Assembly: GCA_902592265.1 (NCBI GenBank)
Contig: CACJDV010000002.1
Span: 1 to 64,000, forward strand
Reading direction: 5' to 3'
Length of the DNA stretch: 64,000 nucleotides
Origin: an uncultured Pelagibacteraceae bacterium
Lineage (GTDB): Bacteria; Pseudomonadota; Alphaproteobacteria; Pelagibacterales; Pelagibacteraceae
This document shows positions 39,999 to 51,277 of the stretch, piece by piece. Position numbers and translations under genes: made by a program. The notes beneath the pieces are model-generated. The model did no database searches. It worked only from the letters and a program-made list of their open reading frames with translations, and was not told the origin of the DNA. Numbering within the stretch: position 1 is the stretch's first letter; every line of letters starts with the position of its first letter.

Positions 39999-41911
39999 TA
40001 TTTAACAATTAAAAAAGTTAAAAAAGCAGAAAAACCAAGTAACATTATAAATGCATATTGGTATATATAACCGCTTTGAAATTTATTGGCTTTAATAGAA
40101 AACTTTTTAATTAACCAGGAGATGCCATCAGGTCCAAAGCCGTCAATAACTTTAATATCAAAAAATTTCCACAAAAATAATCCAAATTTTTTTGAGGATT
40201 TTATAAATAAGATGTCATAAATTTCATCAAAATACCATTTATTAAATAAAAATTCATATAATGGTTTATTTATATTTACTAGTTGACTTGGAAAATTCTT
40301 ATTTTTAACAAATAAATAATAAGCAAATGGTATTGATAAAGTTACAAAAGTCGGAGTTAAAATTAAAAACCATAATGGTGGATGATCAGTGCTTAGAGGT
40401 TCTAAAAAGAGGATTGATTCTTTCCAAAAATTATTTATTCCCTCATAGCCTATAAATAAGTCTTTAAAAATGAACCCAGCAAAAATTGCTCCTATAGATA
40501 ATATTATTAGAGGTATTAACATAACTAATGGTGACTCATGCGTCTCTTCAATCTTAATTTCCTTGTTGTTATATTGCCCGTGGAAAGTTTTAAAAATTAG
40601 TCTCCATGAATAGATGGATGTTAAACAAGCTGTAAATATTCCTATACCAGCTGCATAGTACCCAGTGGTAGTACCACTCAAAAATGCAAATTCTATAATC
40701 GCGTCCTTAGAATAAAAACCAGATAACAAAGGAAAGCCAGTTAATGCTAAAGTTCCTATTATCATTAGAGTATAAGTGTAAGGCAATTTTTTCCATACTC
40801 CTCCCATATTATTTATATTTTGCTCATCTTTAAATGCGTGAATAACCGACCCTGATCCTAAAAAAAGTAATGCTTTAAAAAATGCATGGGTAAATAAATG
40901 AAACATTGCAACATTATATGCCCCTACTCCAGCTGCAAAAAACATGTAACCTAGTTGACTACATGTGGAATAAGCAATGATTTTTTTAATATCTGTTTGA
41001 ACTAAAGCTACAGTCGCTGCAAAAAAAGCGGTGCTCATACCAATTATAGTAACGATGTTTAAAGCTAACTCTGAATATTCAAATATCGGAGAGCATCTTA
41101 CAACTAAAAAAACTCCAGCTGTAACCATTGTGGCTGCATGAATTAATGCTGAAACAGGTGTCGGACCCTCCATTGCATCTGGTAACCAGGTGTGTAAAAA
41201 GATCTGAGCCGATTTACCCATAGCACCAATGAACAAAAGCATACAAATTAAATCTATGGCATTAATTGGTATACCTAAAAAATTAAGTTTTTTATCTACA
41301 ATTGTTGGGATTTGGTCAAAAACTTCAGTGTAGTTAACTGTACCAAATAAATAAAAGATCAAAAATATACCTAGAGCAAAGCCGAAATCGCCAACTCTAT
41401 TTACAACAAATGCTTTAATTGCAGCTGCATTGGCAGTCTCTTTCTTAAACCAAAAACCAATCAAAAAGTATGAGCAAAGACCTACACCTTCCCAACCAAA
41501 AAATAATTGAATAAAATTATCAGCCGTTACTAGCATTAACATAGCAAATGTAAAAAGCGATAGGTATGCCATAAATCTTGGTTTATGTGGATCATGCGAC
41601 ATGTATCCTATTGAATAAATATGAACTAATGCAGAAACAAAAGTTACGACTACTAACATTATCGATGACAATGCATCAATTTTCATTGACCAATTTACTT
41701 CTAATGATCCAGAATTAATCCATGTAGCAATTTTAATATTTTCCTCGTATTGATTAAAAATTACTTCATAGAATATCATTGCTGAAAGAACAGCTGAAAT
41801 AGATACTAATAAACTTGTAACAATTTCTGAATTTCTGTCCCCAATCAATTTTCCAAAAAATCCAGATATAATTGAGGCAATTAATGGTAATGCTATAATT
41901 GAAATTTCCAT
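39998..41911 (-). CDS. nuoL: NADH-quinone oxidoreductase subunit L
   Basis: A 637-residue distal proton-pumping subunit of complex I. FFGWEGVGLCSYFLIGFW, KSAQIFLHTWLPDAMEGPTP and DIKKIIAYSTCSQLGYM are diagnostic. The C-terminal region (about 500-637) is the long lateral helix and anchor. One base separates it from nuoK. Confidence 0.97.
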   Translation of the reverse strand: MEISIIALPLIASIISGFFGKLIGDRNSEIVTSLLVSISAVLSAMIFYEVIFNQYEENIKIATWINSGSLEVNWSMKIDALSSIMLVVVTFVSALVHIYSIGYMSHDPHKPRFMAYLSLFTFAMLMLVTADNFIQLFFGWEGVGLCSYFLIGFWFKKETANAAAIKAFVVNRVGDFGFALGIFLIFYLFGTVNYTEVFDQIPTIVDKKLNFLGIPINAIDLICMLLFIGAMGKSAQIFLHTWLPDAMEGPTPVSALIHAATMVTAGVFLVVRCSPIFEYSELALNIVTIIGMSTAFFAATVALVQTDIKKIIAYSTCSQLGYMFFAAGVGAYNVAMFHLFTHAFFKALLFLGSGSVIHAFKDEQNINNMGGVWKKLPYTYTLMIIGTLALTGFPLLSGFYSKDAIIEFAFLSGTTTGYYAAGIGIFTACLTSIYSWRLIFKTFHGQYNNKEIKIEETHESPLVMLIPLIILSIGAIFAGFIFKDLFIGYEGINNFWKESILFLEPLSTDHPPLWFLILTPTFVTLSIPFAYYLFVKNKNFPSQLVNINKPLYEFLFNKWYFDEIYDILFIKSSKKFGLFLWKFFDIKVIDGFGPDGISWLIKKFSIKANKFQSGYIYQYAFIMLLGFSAFLTFLIVK

Positions 41912-41912
41912 T

Positions 41913-42224
41913 TTATCCTTTTAATTTATCTATTTCTTCAACCCTTATAGTTCCTGCGTTTCTGTAATAGACAACTATTATAGCGAGGCCAATCGCAGCT
42001 TCAGCAGCAGCAACAGTCAAAATAAATAATGTAAAAACTTGTCCTGTTAAATCACCAAGATAAATAGAAAACGATACTAAGTTAATGTTTACAGCTAATA
42101 ATATCAACTCAATACTCATCAAAATCACTATAATATTTTTTCTATTAAGAAAAATACCGATGACTCCAATACTAAAGATAACTGCGCCTAAAGTAAGATA
42201 GTGTCCTAAACCTATTTCAGTCAT
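41913..42224 (-). CDS. nuoK: NADH-quinone oxidoreductase subunit K
   Basis: A 103-residue subunit with three membrane helices. The two buried glutamates of the family are visible in [14 protein letters not shown] and in [11 protein letters not shown]. It overlaps nuoJ by 8 bp. Confidence 0.96.
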   Translation of the reverse strand: MTEIGLGHYLTLGAVIFSIGVIGIFLNRKNIIVILMSIELILLAVNINLVSFSIYLGDLTGQVFTLFILTVAAAEAAIGLAIIVVYYRNAGTIRVEEIDKLKG

Positions 42225-42852
42225 CTATCTTAACTCCTTTATTTGACGGGACCTCTAAAACTTCAATACCCTCAGATCGTTCTCTGGAAATTTGTTTTAA
42301 ATAACTTTGTGTTTTAACACCTTCTCTTTGTCTAAAAGTAAGAACGATTGCACCTATCATTGCAATTAATAATATCATTCCACTTATTTGAAAAACGTGA
42401 ATATAATCTGTGTATAGAACTTGACCTAATGAATGTGTATTACTTATTTCATTAGAAATTTGGTTAGTATTTGGATTTAAAAGTTCAGGTTTATATTTCC
42501 AACCTCCTACAACAATAATTAATTCGAAAAAAATAATTGTACTTATAATTAAACCAACTGGAATGTGACCTGAAGAAGATGTTTCAGAATTAAACCATTG
42601 ATTTTTTTGTTGAGCAACATTTAACATCATTACAACGAATAAGAACAAAACAGCTACTGCACCAACATATACAATTAGCATTATCATCCCCAAAAATTCT
42701 GCTCCGATCATTATAAAAAGACATGAAATACTAATAAAATCTAATATTAAAAAAAAAACGGAGTGTACAGTATTTTTTGAAACTGTAACCATGATAGCTG
42801 AAATGATTGCAATTATTGAAAAGATATAAAAAAATATTGCATGAGCTAACAT
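42217..42852 (-). CDS. nuoJ: NADH-quinone oxidoreductase subunit J
   Basis: A 211-residue subunit with five membrane helices; [27 protein letters not shown] is the conserved third helix with its pi-bulge region. The C-terminus has an alphaproteobacterial-type polar tail. Four bases separate it from nuoI. Confidence 0.95.
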   Translation of the reverse strand: MLAHAIFFYIFSIIAIISAIMVTVSKNTVHSVFFLILDFISISCLFIMIGAEFLGMIMLIVYVGAVAVLFLFVVMMLNVAQQKNQWFNSETSSSGHIPVGLIISTIIFFELIIVVGGWKYKPELLNPNTNQISNEISNTHSLGQVLYTDYIHVFQISGMILLIAMIGAIVLTFRQREGVKTQSYLKQISRERSEGIEVLEVPSNKGVKIDD

Positions 42853-42856
42853 AAAT

Positions 42857-43342
42857 TCACCTATAAGGATTATCTGATTTTATATTTGCCGCTAAAATAT
42901 TTTCCCATCTATCACCATTATCTAATAGTTTTTCTTTAGTATAATAAAGTTCTTCTCTCGTTTCTGTCGAAAATTCAAAATTTGGACCTTGTACTATTGC
43001 ATCTACAGGACATGACTCTTCACACAAACCACAATAAATACATTTCATCATATCAATATCGTAACGAGTAGTTTTTCTACTCCCGTCAGATCTTTCAGCT
43101 GACTCGATTGTAATTGCCTGTGCTGGACAAACAGCTTCACATAACTTACATGCGATACATCTTTCTTCACCATTTGGATATCTTCTAAGTGCATGCTCTC
43201 CTCTAAATCTTGGACTTATTTTTCCTTTTTCAAAAGGATAATTTATTGTTTTTTTTGATTTAAAAATTTCTCTTATAGCAATTAATAAGCCAGTTATAAA
43301 ATCGACCATAAATATTGTTTTAAATAATCTTGAAATTTTCAT
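42857..43342 (-). CDS. nuoI: NADH-quinone oxidoreductase subunit I
   Basis: A 161-residue peripheral-arm subunit carrying clusters N6a and N6b: two CxxCxxCxxxCP motifs, [12 protein letters not shown] (about 62-73) and [12 protein letters not shown] (about 101-112). The N-terminal amphipathic helix docks to the membrane arm. It abuts nuoH. Confidence 0.97.
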   Translation of the reverse strand: MKISRLFKTIFMVDFITGLLIAIREIFKSKKTINYPFEKGKISPRFRGEHALRRYPNGEERCIACKLCEAVCPAQAITIESAERSDGSRKTTRYDIDMMKCIYCGLCEESCPVDAIVQGPNFEFSTETREELYYTKEKLLDNGDRWENILAANIKSDNPYR

Positions 43343-44341
43343 CTAAATTGTAGGTAAAAGGTTAAAATAAAACAAATAACTCGCAGTCAAAACTACATAT
43401 GTTAGAGATAGAGGAAGAAATATTTTCCAGCCTAATCGCATTAACTGATCATATCTGTATCTCGGTACAACAGCTTTAACCAAAGCAAATAGAACAAATA
43501 AAAGTAATATCTTTAAAATTAGCCAAATCACACCTGGAATCAAATTAAATGGATATAAATCAATAGGTGAAAGCCACCCTCCTAAAAATAAAATGGAACC
43601 TAAAGCGCACATTAACAAAATATTCGCATATTCACCTAACCAGAACATTGCATACATCATGCCAGAATATTCGGTTTGATATCCAGCAACTAATTCCGCT
43701 TCGGCTTCAGGCAAATCAAATGGTGGTCGATTAGTCTCAGCTAAAGCAGAGATAAAAAATATCACAAACATTGGAAATAAAGGAATTATAAACCATATGT
43801 TTTGTTGAGCTAAAACAATATCACTTAAATTTAATGATCCTACACATAAAAGTACATTAATAATAATTATACCAATTGAAACTTCATAGGAAACCATCTG
43901 TGCAGCAGATCTTATTGAACCTAAAAAAGGATATTTTGAATTGGAAGCCCAACCTCCCATGATAATACCATAGACCCCAAGAGATGAGACAGCGAAGATG
44001 TAAAGAATTCCAACATTTATATTAGCTAAAACCTGACCCTCTCCGAAAGGTATAACTGCCCATGCTATTAAAGCTAGAGTCATTGTAATTATTGGAGCTA
44101 AAATAAAAATAACCTTATTAGAACTAGCTGGAATAATAATTTCTTTAAAAATATACTTTAGTGCGTCAGCTAACGATTGCAACAACCCAAAAGGACCAAC
44201 AACATTAGGGCCTTGTCTCTTTTGAACAAAAGCCCAAACTCTTCTATCTAACCAAACAATCATGGCTACAGATACAAGAACCGGTATAAGAAGAAAAAGG
44301 ATCTTATAGACCTCCTCAAAAACTAAATTTATATATTCCAT
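43343..44341 (-). CDS. nuoH: NADH-quinone oxidoreductase subunit H
   Basis: A 332-residue subunit forming the quinone chamber and first proton path. [20 protein letters not shown] and [25 protein letters not shown] are the family's most conserved segments, the second carrying the acidic cluster. Three bases separate it from nuoG. Confidence 0.97.
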   Translation of the reverse strand: MEYINLVFEEVYKILFLLIPVLVSVAMIVWLDRRVWAFVQKRQGPNVVGPFGLLQSLADALKYIFKEIIIPASSNKVIFILAPIITMTLALIAWAVIPFGEGQVLANINVGILYIFAVSSLGVYGIIMGGWASNSKYPFLGSIRSAAQMVSYEVSIGIIIINVLLCVGSLNLSDIVLAQQNIWFIIPLFPMFVIFFISALAETNRPPFDLPEAEAELVAGYQTEYSGMMYAMFWLGEYANILLMCALGSILFLGGWLSPIDLYPFNLIPGVIWLILKILLLFVLFALVKAVVPRYRYDQLMRLGWKIFLPLSLTYVVLTASYLFYFNLLPTI

Positions 44342-44344
44342 TAT

Positions 44345-46378
44345 CTATCCTTCGGTGCCTGTTCGTTTAACCTCAAATTTAGCGTTATTACAATTCAACA
44401 TTGTTTTTGATGAACGTGCAATTACATTGGAAAAATAATAATCCTTATAAGTTATATCAAGGATTTCATCCTCAAAATATCTTGCAGTTACCTTTGTATC
44501 AGATGGGATTTCTTGTTTTTCTTTTTTTAAGTTTATATAATTAAACATACTGCTCACTAATTCATCTTTATCATTAAAAAGTCCTCTATTATTTATAAAT
44601 TCAGCAAGATCATTAATAATTTTCCAATCTTCCTTGGCTTCGCCTGGCGGATATGATGCTTTGTATGCTTTTTGTATTTTACCTTCTAAATTAGTATAAT
44701 GTCCTGATTGTTCTGTGTAAGCCGCTCCTGGTAAAATAATATCTGCTAGTTCTGCACCATTGTCCCCGTGGCTTCCTAAATATACAACAAACTCATTTTT
44801 TTTATTAAATCTAAGATTATCTTGTCCCATTAAAAAAACTAAATCGAATTTATTTTCATTTAAATTTTTTATTAATTCGTTACTTTGATCAATTATATCA
44901 AGATCTAAACTTCCAACTGTAGCTGCGTCTGAAGGTAAAAAGTTTAAAGGATTCCAATCATCGGTGAATTTATTGTTTGTTAATAAAAAATTTTTAAAAG
45001 AACTGTATAAGAATTCCGCTGACTTAGATTTTAAAAATGATTCACCAAATATTATTATTGGTTTTTGAGCTTTAATGATGTCTTTGGAAAAATCATTTTT
45101 ATTTTCAATAATATTTCTAATTGTTTGAGTTTTTCCATCGAGGCTTTGATAAGGATATGTTAAGTCGCCTACATCATTTAAAGATACAATTTTGACTTTA
45201 TTATTTAAATAAGCTTTGCGGATTCTTGCATTTAACATGGTGGCTTCAAATCTAGGATTTGTTCCAATTAATAAAATCAAATCAGATTCTTCAATGCCAT
45301 TAATTTTTGAATTAAATAAATAATTTTCCCTTTTAGAGCTGTCAATAAACATATTGGATGACCTAGATTCGTAGTTTTTTGTATCAATAGTTCTCTCAAA
45401 AAATTCTTTAAATATGTAGCTTGCTTCCATATTTGCCAAGTCACCAACAAATCCAGCTATTCTATCTTTATCAGTATTTTTGATTTTTGATTTTATAATC
45501 TTAAAAACTTCGTCCCAAGAAGCTTTTTCAAACTTATTATTGTATTTGACATATGGTGTATCGAGCCTTTGATTTAGCAAACCATCACAAGCATATCTGG
45601 TTTTATCTGATATCCATTCTTCATTTATATCTTCATTTATTATTGGTAAAATTCTTTTTACTTCCCAGTCATATGTATCTACCCTAATGTTAGATCCAAC
45701 AGCATCCATTACATCTATAGTTTCTGTTTTTTTTAACTCCCAAGGTCTTGCTTCAAACACATAAGGTTTTGAAGTAAGTGCTCCCACTGGACAAAGATCT
45801 ATTACATTCCCTGACAATTCAGATTTAATTGATTTTTCCAAATATGTTGTAATTTGCATGTCCTCACCTCTTCCGATTGCACCAAGTTCAGGTACACCTG
45901 CGATTTCTGTGGCAAATCTTACACATCTTGTACAATGAATACATCTTGTCATTTGTGTTTTGATTAAAGGCCCCATATTTTTATCAGGTACTGCTCTTTT
46001 GTTTTCTTTAAATCTTGATTTATCAATTCCATAATACATAGATTGATCTTGAAGATCACATTCTCCACCTTGGTCACAAACCGGACAATCTAGAGGATGA
46101 TTTGCTAACAAAAATTCCATAACACCTTTTCTAGATTTTTCTATTTTGGGTGTATTTGTTTTTATTACCATTCCTTCAGTAGCTGGCATCGCACATGAGG
46201 CAATTGGTTTTGGAGATTTTTCCATTTCAACAAGACACATTCTACAGTTTCCTGCAATAGATAATTTTTCGTGATAACAAAATCTTGGAATTTCTACACC
46301 AGCCTTTTCACAAGCTTGTAAAACAGTTAAGCCTTCTTCAACTTCAACCTCTGTATCGTTTATTTTTAATTTAAGCAT
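44345..46378 (-). CDS. nuoG: NADH-quinone oxidoreductase subunit G
   Basis: A 677-residue peripheral subunit. The N-terminal ferredoxin domain binds [2Fe-2S] N1b ([15 protein letters not shown]); the His-containing N5 site is [18 protein letters not shown]4 is [10 protein letters not shown]. The remaining ~450 residues are the molybdopterin-oxidoreductase-like domain without a cofactor. It overlaps nuoF by 8 bp. Confidence 0.96.
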   Translation of the reverse strand: MLKLKINDTEVEVEEGLTVLQACEKAGVEIPRFCYHEKLSIAGNCRMCLVEMEKSPKPIASCAMPATEGMVIKTNTPKIEKSRKGVMEFLLANHPLDCPVCDQGGECDLQDQSMYYGIDKSRFKENKRAVPDKNMGPLIKTQMTRCIHCTRCVRFATEIAGVPELGAIGRGEDMQITTYLEKSIKSELSGNVIDLCPVGALTSKPYVFEARPWELKKTETIDVMDAVGSNIRVDTYDWEVKRILPIINEDINEEWISDKTRYACDGLLNQRLDTPYVKYNNKFEKASWDEVFKIIKSKIKNTDKDRIAGFVGDLANMEASYIFKEFFERTIDTKNYESRSSNMFIDSSKRENYLFNSKINGIEESDLILLIGTNPRFEATMLNARIRKAYLNNKVKIVSLNDVGDLTYPYQSLDGKTQTIRNIIENKNDFSKDIIKAQKPIIIFGESFLKSKSAEFLYSSFKNFLLTNNKFTDDWNPLNFLPSDAATVGSLDLDIIDQSNELIKNLNENKFDLVFLMGQDNLRFNKKNEFVVYLGSHGDNGAELADIILPGAAYTEQSGHYTNLEGKIQKAYKASYPPGEAKEDWKIINDLAEFINNRGLFNDKDELVSSMFNYINLKKEKQEIPSDTKVTARYFEDEILDITYKDYYFSNVIARSSKTMLNCNNAKFEVKRTGTEG

Positions 46379-47699
46379 TTTTATCTAATAAATGTTGATC
46401 TACTAAGTAAGGAATATTCTGGGTTTCTTTTACAATTGGATCAAAATTATTTCTTTTTTTTATTTCATCTTTAAAGTGTCTTAGTAAACCTTGAACTGGC
46501 CAAGAGGACCCTTCCCCGAAAGCACAAATAGTATGACCTTCAATCTGCTTAGTAACATCTCCCAACATATCTACTTCATCTTTTGACGCCTCACCTTTTG
46601 CCATTCTTTCTAACATTCTCCACATCCAACCTGAACCTTCTCTACAAGGTGTACATTGACCACAACTCTCATGTTTATAAAATCGAGCAATTCTCGCCAT
46701 ACATTTAATTATGTCTTGATCTTTATTTATTACAACTACTCCTGCCGTACCCAACCCACTTTTTTCAGCAACCAATGAGTCGAAATCCATAGTTAATGTC
46801 TCACATTTTTCTTTAGGGATTAATGGCATTGAGGATCCGCCAGGTATCACTGCTTGTAAATTATCCCAACCTCCTATTACACCCCCTGCATGAATATCAA
46901 TTAATTCTCTTAGTGGTATATTCATTTCCTCCTCAACATTGCATGGATTATTTACATTTCCAGATATGCAAAATATTTTAGTACCAGTATTTTTTTCTCT
47001 ACCCAGAGAAGCAAACCACTTACCACCTCTTCTTAAAATTGTCGGAACAACAGCAATAGTCTCAACATTGTTAATTATTGTAGGACATCCATACAAGCCC
47101 ACTAATGCTGGGAAAGGAGGTTTTAATCTTGGTTGACCTTTGTTTCCCTCAATACTTTCAAGTAAAGCTGTTTCTTCGCCACAAATATATGCTCCTGCAC
47201 CATAATGTATATAAATATCTAAGTCCCATCCCGTTCCAGCTGCATTTTTTCCAATTAATTTTTTTTCATAAGCTTCATCAATTGCAGCTTGAAGTTTTTG
47301 TCCATCAACAAAATATTCACCTCTTATATAAATATAACAAACATGAGCTTGAATTGCATATGAAGCTATTAAACATCCCTCTATTAACTTGTGAGGCTCG
47401 AATCTTAATATATCTCTATCTTTACAAGTTCCAGGCTCTGACTCATCACCATTAATAACTAAATAGTGAGGTCTAGATCCCACTTCTTTTGGGGCAAATG
47501 ACCATTTAAGACCAGTGGGAAAACCAGCTCCACCTCTTCCTCTAAGTTGTGAATCTTTAATCTCATTTATAATCCAATCCCTACCTTTATTAGTAATTTC
47601 TTTTGTATTTATCCAATCGCCTCTTTTTTGGGATGAAGTTAAATCTGAACCCAAATCATTATATAAATTTTGAAAAATTCTATCTTGATCTTTAAGCAT
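46371..47699 (-). CDS. nuoF: NADH-quinone oxidoreductase subunit F
   Basis: A 442-residue NADH-, FMN- and [4Fe-4S] N3-binding subunit. [15 protein letters not shown] and [13 protein letters not shown] form the NADH/FMN site, [16 protein letters not shown] the FMN loop, and [11 protein letters not shown] with TICAFGE provides the N3 cysteines. It overlaps nuoE by 8 bp. Confidence 0.97.
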   Translation of the reverse strand: MLKDQDRIFQNLYNDLGSDLTSSQKRGDWINTKEITNKGRDWIINEIKDSQLRGRGGAGFPTGLKWSFAPKEVGSRPHYLVINGDESEPGTCKDRDILRFEPHKLIEGCLIASYAIQAHVCYIYIRGEYFVDGQKLQAAIDEAYEKKLIGKNAAGTGWDLDIYIHYGAGAYICGEETALLESIEGNKGQPRLKPPFPALVGLYGCPTIINNVETIAVVPTILRRGGKWFASLGREKNTGTKIFCISGNVNNPCNVEEEMNIPLRELIDIHAGGVIGGWDNLQAVIPGGSSMPLIPKEKCETLTMDFDSLVAEKSGLGTAGVVVINKDQDIIKCMARIARFYKHESCGQCTPCREGSGWMWRMLERMAKGEASKDEVDMLGDVTKQIEGHTICAFGEGSSWPVQGLLRHFKDEIKKRNNFDPIVKETQNIPYLVDQHLLDKNA

Positions 47700-48300
47700 T
47701 TTTTAATTCCATTAGTGTTTTTCTTCCATTTTCAGGTTGGTTGTTTACTCTCCCTCTATAGGAACCTGGTTTAGGAGTTTCATCTTTTAAAATTTTATCT
47801 AAAATTTCTAAAGTTTTTTCTTTATCTAAATCTTCATAGTAATCATCATTGATTTGCATCATTGGAGCAGTAACACAAGCACCCAAACACTCTACTTCCA
47901 TCCATGAACAATTTTTATCAGGTAATAATTCAGATTCATTTTCAGAAATTTTTTCCTTACAGGCCTCAACTAATTTGCCAGCTCCTCTAATCATACACGG
48001 CGTTGTAGTGCAAACTTGTATGAAATATTTCCCAACAGGCGATAAATTAAACATGCTATAAAAAGTTGCTACTTCGTAAACTTTTATATAAGGCATATCT
48101 AAAAGTTTAGCTATATACTTCATTGCTACTAAAGGGATCCAATTATTATTTTGTCTTTGAGCAATGTATAATAATGCCATAACTGCACTTTTTTGTTTTC
48201 CTTCAGGATATTTTGAAATAATTTTATTTGCTGCTTCTAAAGAAGATGAATTAAATTCAAAATTCTCTGGTTGATCTTTGGCTGGTCTTTTTAAACTCAT
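47692..48300 (-). CDS. nuoE: NADH-quinone oxidoreductase subunit E
   Basis: A 202-residue thioredoxin-like subunit with [2Fe-2S] N1a, ligated by CTTTPC and [18 protein letters not shown] is the conserved helix. A ~35-residue C-terminal extension ([20 protein letters not shown]) matches the alphaproteobacterial form. It overlaps nuoD by 4 bp. Confidence 0.96.
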   Translation of the reverse strand: MSLKRPAKDQPENFEFNSSSLEAANKIISKYPEGKQKSAVMALLYIAQRQNNNWIPLVAMKYIAKLLDMPYIKVYEVATFYSMFNLSPVGKYFIQVCTTTPCMIRGAGKLVEACKEKISENESELLPDKNCSWMEVECLGACVTAPMMQINDDYYEDLDKEKTLEILDKILKDETPKPGSYRGRVNNQPENGRKTLMELKNA

Positions 48301-49472
48301 CTATCAACCTCACCAAAAACTATATCTAATGAACCAAGAACTGCGGGAACATCAGCCAACATATGACCTTTAATTAAATAATCCATCGATTGTAAATGAG
48401 AAAATCCCGGAGCTCTTATTTTACATTTATAGGGTTTATTTGATCCGTCTGATATTAAATAAACCCCAAATTCTCCCTTAGGTGCCTCAACAGCAGTATA
48501 AATTTCGTCTTCGGGAACCCTATATCCCTCGGTAAATAATTTAAAGTGGTGTATTAAAGCTTCCATTGATTGTTTAATCTCTTTTTTAGAAGGAGGGGTT
48601 ATTTTTCCATCAAAAGTTTTTACAGGACCTTTTTCCATTTTTGCTAAGCACTGCTTTATTATAGATACACTTTCTTTCATTTCCTCAATTCTACATAAAT
48701 ATCGGTCATAACAATCACCGTTTTTACCAACTGGTACTTTAAATTCTAATTGTTCATAACAATCATAGGGTTGAGATTTTCTTAGATCCCAAGGAACACC
48801 AGATCCTCTTATCATAACACCACTAAAAGAATAATCGAGAGCATCTTGTTTTGTAACAATTCCAATATCTACATTTCTTTGTTTAAATATTCTATTATCA
48901 GTCAATAAATTTTCTAAATCATTTATAATTTTTGGGAAAGATTCACAGAATTTTAAAATATCCGTTTCTAATCCCGCTGGTAAATCCTGATGGACGCCGC
49001 CTGCTCTAAAGTAATTTGCATGTAGTCTAGAACCAGATGCTCTTTCATAAAAAGTCATTAGAGTTTCTCTTTCCTCAAATCCCCATAAAGAGGGTGTTAA
49101 AGCTCCTACATCTAATGCTTGTGTTGTTACATTCAAAATATGGCTTAAAATTCTTCCGATTTCACAAAACATTACCCTAATAAACTGCGCTCTTATCGGA
49201 ACATCAATATCTAAAATCTTTTCAATAGCTAATGCAAACGCATGTTCTTGGTTCATCGGAGCGACATAATCAAGACGATCAAAATATGGAACTGCTTGCA
49301 TATAAGTTTTATTTTCTATGAGCTTCTCTGTGCCACGATGTAATAAACCAATGTGTGGATCTGCTTTCTCTACAACCTCTCCATCTAACTCTAAAATAAG
49401 TCTTAGCACTCCATGTGCTGCTGGATGTTGTGGACCAAAATTTAAATTTAGGTTTTTAATTTTTTTTGTCAT
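48297..49472 (-). CDS. nuoD: NADH-quinone oxidoreductase subunit D
   Basis: A 391-residue 49-kDa-type subunit forming the quinone site with Nuo[30 protein letters not shown] and the C-terminal [13 protein letters not shown] are diagnostic. It is a separate gene, not fused to nuoC, and overlaps nuoC by 17 bp. Confidence 0.97.
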   Translation of the reverse strand: MTKKIKNLNLNFGPQHPAAHGVLRLILELDGEVVEKADPHIGLLHRGTEKLIENKTYMQAVPYFDRLDYVAPMNQEHAFALAIEKILDIDVPIRAQFIRVMFCEIGRILSHILNVTTQALDVGALTPSLWGFEERETLMTFYERASGSRLHANYFRAGGVHQDLPAGLETDILKFCESFPKIINDLENLLTDNRIFKQRNVDIGIVTKQDALDYSFSGVMIRGSGVPWDLRKSQPYDCYEQLEFKVPVGKNGDCYDRYLCRIEEMKESVSIIKQCLAKMEKGPVKTFDGKITPPSKKEIKQSMEALIHHFKLFTEGYRVPEDEIYTAVEAPKGEFGVYLISDGSNKPYKCKIRAPGFSHLQSMDYLIKGHMLADVPAVLGSLDIVFGEVDR

Positions 49473-50061
49473 TATTTTCTTTTAGTTCTTTGATATATTT
49501 TGTGCCTTCCCATGGACTTTCATAGTCGAAATTTCTGTAATTCTGTTCTAATTTTACAGGCTCACTAATTACTTTCTTTTGATCTTCATTATATCTAACC
49601 TCAGTATGACCAGTTAAAGGAAAATCTTTTCTTAAAGGATGTCCTTCAAAACCATAGTCTGTAAGAATTCTTCTTAAATCTGGATGATCCTTAAAATTTA
49701 CTCCATACATATCAAATACTTCTCTTTCCATCCAATTAGCAGATGGAAATATAGATGTAAGAGATGGAATAACTTCATTTTCACTTATACAATAAGTTAG
49801 AATCATTCTTTGATTAAACTCATGGCTCAAAAACAAATATACAATTTTAAACCTTAAAGGTTTTTCAGGATAATCAACAACTGTTATGTCAATTAATTGT
49901 TTAAATTTTGTATTTTTATTTGTTTTTAAAAATAAAGTTACATCAATTAAATCCTCCTTATCTATTTCTGCATAGATTTGATTATGTTTAATTTTGGTAC
50001 TATTAATTTTAGTTCCCAACTCAGAATTAATTTTTTTTTCCAAATCAATTAAATTATTCAT
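49456..50061 (-). CDS. nuoC: NADH-quinone oxidoreductase subunit C
   Basis: A 201-residue 30-kDa-type subunit. [19 protein letters not shown] and [26 protein letters not shown] are the family signature. One base separates it from nuoB. Confidence 0.97.
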   Translation of the reverse strand: MNNLIDLEKKINSELGTKINSTKIKHNQIYAEIDKEDLIDVTLFLKTNKNTKFKQLIDITVVDYPEKPLRFKIVYLFLSHEFNQRMILTYCISENEVIPSLTSIFPSANWMEREVFDMYGVNFKDHPDLRRILTDYGFEGHPLRKDFPLTGHTEVRYNEDQKKVISEPVKLEQNYRNFDYESPWEGTKYIKELKENNDKKN

Positions 50062-50062
50062 T

Positions 50063-50578
50063 TTATCTAGTAAACGAACCTTTGTTTCTTATTTTTTTTT
50101 GTAATTGCATTATTCCATACAATAAAGATTCAGCCGATGGCGGACAACCTGGCACATACACATCGACTGGTACAATTCGATCACATCCTCTTACAACAGA
50201 GTAAGAGTAATGATAATAGCCACCACCATTAGCACAACTTCCCATTGATATCACGTATCTTGGCTCGGGCATTTGATCATAAACTTTTCTTAAAGCAGGG
50301 GCCATTTTATTTGTTAATGTACCCGCTACAATCATAACATCTGATTGCCTTGGTGAACCTCTGGGTGCAGCCCCAAACCTTTCAACATCATACCTTGGCA
50401 TTGCAGTTTGCATCATTTCAACTGCACAACAAGCAAGACCAAAAGTCATCCAATGCAACGAGCCAGATCTAGACCAATTTATTAAATTATCTAATGAAGT
50501 TGTTATAAAACCATTTTCACTAAAATCTTTAGCAAGTTGTTTAAATTCTTCGGGTACTTGATCTAATTTATTATTCAT
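50063..50578 (-). CDS. nuoB: NADH-quinone oxidoreductase subunit B
   Basis: A 171-residue subunit holding [4Fe-4S] N2, the last electron carrier before quinone. Ligands are the tandem CC in [10 protein letters not shown], the Cys in [15 protein letters not shown] and the Cys in [15 protein letters not shown]. Ten bases separate it from nuoA. Confidence 0.98.
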   Translation of the reverse strand: MNNKLDQVPEEFKQLAKDFSENGFITTSLDNLINWSRSGSLHWMTFGLACCAVEMMQTAMPRYDVERFGAAPRGSPRQSDVMIVAGTLTNKMAPALRKVYDQMPEPRYVISMGSCANGGGYYHYSYSVVRGCDRIVPVDVYVPGCPPSAESLLYGIMQLQKKIRNKGSFTR

Positions 50579-50588
50579 TTAAGCAATT

Positions 50589-50957
50589 TTATTCCCAGTC
50601 TAACGCACCTTTTTTCCACTCATAAATAAATCCAATCGTAAGTATGAATAAGAAAATCATCATTGAGGAAAAACCTAAAATTCCAATATTTCCTAAGGAA
50701 ATTGCCCACGGAAATAAAAAAGCTATTTCAAGATCAAAAATTATAAAAAGTATTGCTACTAAATAAAAACGAACATCAAATTCCATTCTTGAGTCTTGAA
50801 ATGGTTCAAATCCACATTCATAAGCCGATAACTTCTCTGGATCTGGATTTTTTGGAGACAAAATAAAATTAATTACTATGAACGCGCAACTCAATCCTAA
50901 TGCAATAATTAGGAACAATATTATTGGTAAATAATCTTTTAAAAATTCCGCTGTCAT
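50589..50957 (-). CDS. nuoA: NADH-quinone oxidoreductase subunit A
   Basis: A 122-residue subunit with three membrane helices. [30 protein letters not shown] is split here only by family position: YECGF holds the redox-switch Cys and FDVRFYLVA is conserved. It is the first gene of the nuo operon; the leader is the 106 bp between it and tRNA-Asp, which contains a perfect palindrome at 51032. Confidence 0.96.
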   Translation of the reverse strand: MTAEFLKDYLPIILFLIIALGLSCAFIVINFILSPKNPDPEKLSAYECGFEPFQDSRMEFDVRFYLVAILFIIFDLEIAFLFPWAISLGNIGILGFSSMMIFLFILTIGFIYEWKKGALDWE

Positions 50958-51019
50958 GGTGGAATATATATCATTTTTTATAGCTAGATGAAGTGGTGTT
51001 AGGTCACATTATTCAAAAT

Positions 51020-51030
51020 ATACAGTGTAT
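51020..51030. promoter_or_regulatory. 5-1-5 palindrome upstream of nuoA
   Basis: ATACA-G-TGTAT is a perfect inverted repeat one base from the larger palindrome at 51032. On the minus strand it overlaps TGTATATT, a possible -10 element for nuoA. It could be part of a composite operator; no function is shown. Confidence 0.3.
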
Positions 51031-51031
51031 T

Positions 51032-51046
51032 TGATAATGATTATCA
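51032..51046. promoter_or_regulatory. Perfect 7-1-7 palindrome (Fur-box-like) upstream of nuoA
   Basis: TGATAATGATTATCA is a perfect 7-1-7 inverted repeat and equals the 7-1-7 Fur-box consensus described for Fur proteins; it also satisfies a TGA-N9-TCA layout. It lies 75 bp ahead of the nuoA start and 18 bp past tRNA-Asp. The iron-regulator reading is inferred; the palindrome itself is seen. Confidence 0.5.
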
Positions 51047-51063
51047 GGTTTAAACTTGTAAAG

Positions 51064-51140
51064 TGGCGGGAGTGAAGGGACTCGAACCCTCGACCTATCG
51101 CGTGACAGGCGATCGCTCTAACCAACTGAGCTACACCCCC
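51064..51140 (-). tRNA. tRNA-Asp (GTC)
   Basis: A 77-nt cloverleaf on the minus strand. The acceptor GGGGGTG pairs with CACTCCC (one G-U), the anticodon stem is ATCGC/GCGAT with loop CTGTCAC (anticodon GTC), the T-loop is TTCGAGT, the discriminator is G, and CCA is encoded. It follows tRNA-Val by 14 bp and is probably cotranscribed with it, so it also depends on the promoter now provided from the inserted element. Confidence 0.95.
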
Positions 51141-51154
51141 ACTTTTGATTCTTT

Positions 51155-51230
51155 TGGTGGGCAGTAAAGGACTCGAACCTTTGACCCCCTCGGTGTAAAC
51201 GAGATGCTCTACCAACTGAGCTAACCGCCC
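51155..51230 (-). tRNA. tRNA-Val (TAC), integration target
   Basis: A 76-nt cloverleaf on the minus strand: acceptor GGGCGGT/ACTGCCC, anticodon stem TCTCG/CGAGG, loop TTTACAC (anticodon TAC), T-loop TTCGAGT, discriminator A, CCA encoded. Its 5' 39 nt (through the anticodon loop) are repeated exactly at 60020-60058, so an element integrated here. The gene remains complete, but everything upstream of its 5' end belongs to the element. Confidence 0.95.
51192..51230 (-). repeat. Left attachment site (39-bp core, tRNA-Val 5' half)
   Basis: A 39-bp segment running from the anticodon loop to the 5' end of tRNA-Val, identical to 60020-60058 in the same orientation. Identity stops sharply at both sides (C versus G before it; AAAACC versus TTAACC after it). 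Strand exchange presumably occurs in or near the anticodon-loop end. Confidence 0.9.
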
Positions 51231-51250
51231 AAAACCAAATAACGCAAGTG

Positions 51251-51277
51251 TTTACAACATTTTTATTAAGAAAGCAA
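51251..51277 (-). promoter_or_regulatory. Element-borne promoter for tRNA-Val/tRNA-Asp
   Basis: On the minus strand TTGCTT (51277-51272), a 15-bp spacer and TGTAAA (51256-51251) lie 20 bp ahead of the tRNA-Val 5' end. The same geometry (TTGCGT, 15 bp, TATAAA, 19 bp) precedes the orphan tRNA half at the other end. Because this DNA lies inside the element, the element must drive the two host tRNAs. A predicted promoter only. Confidence 0.5.

Noticed and set aside
47105..47455. Plus-strand ORF of 116 codons inside nuoF
   Set aside because: Antisense shadow; the His/Leu-rich composition reflects complement of nuoF codons.
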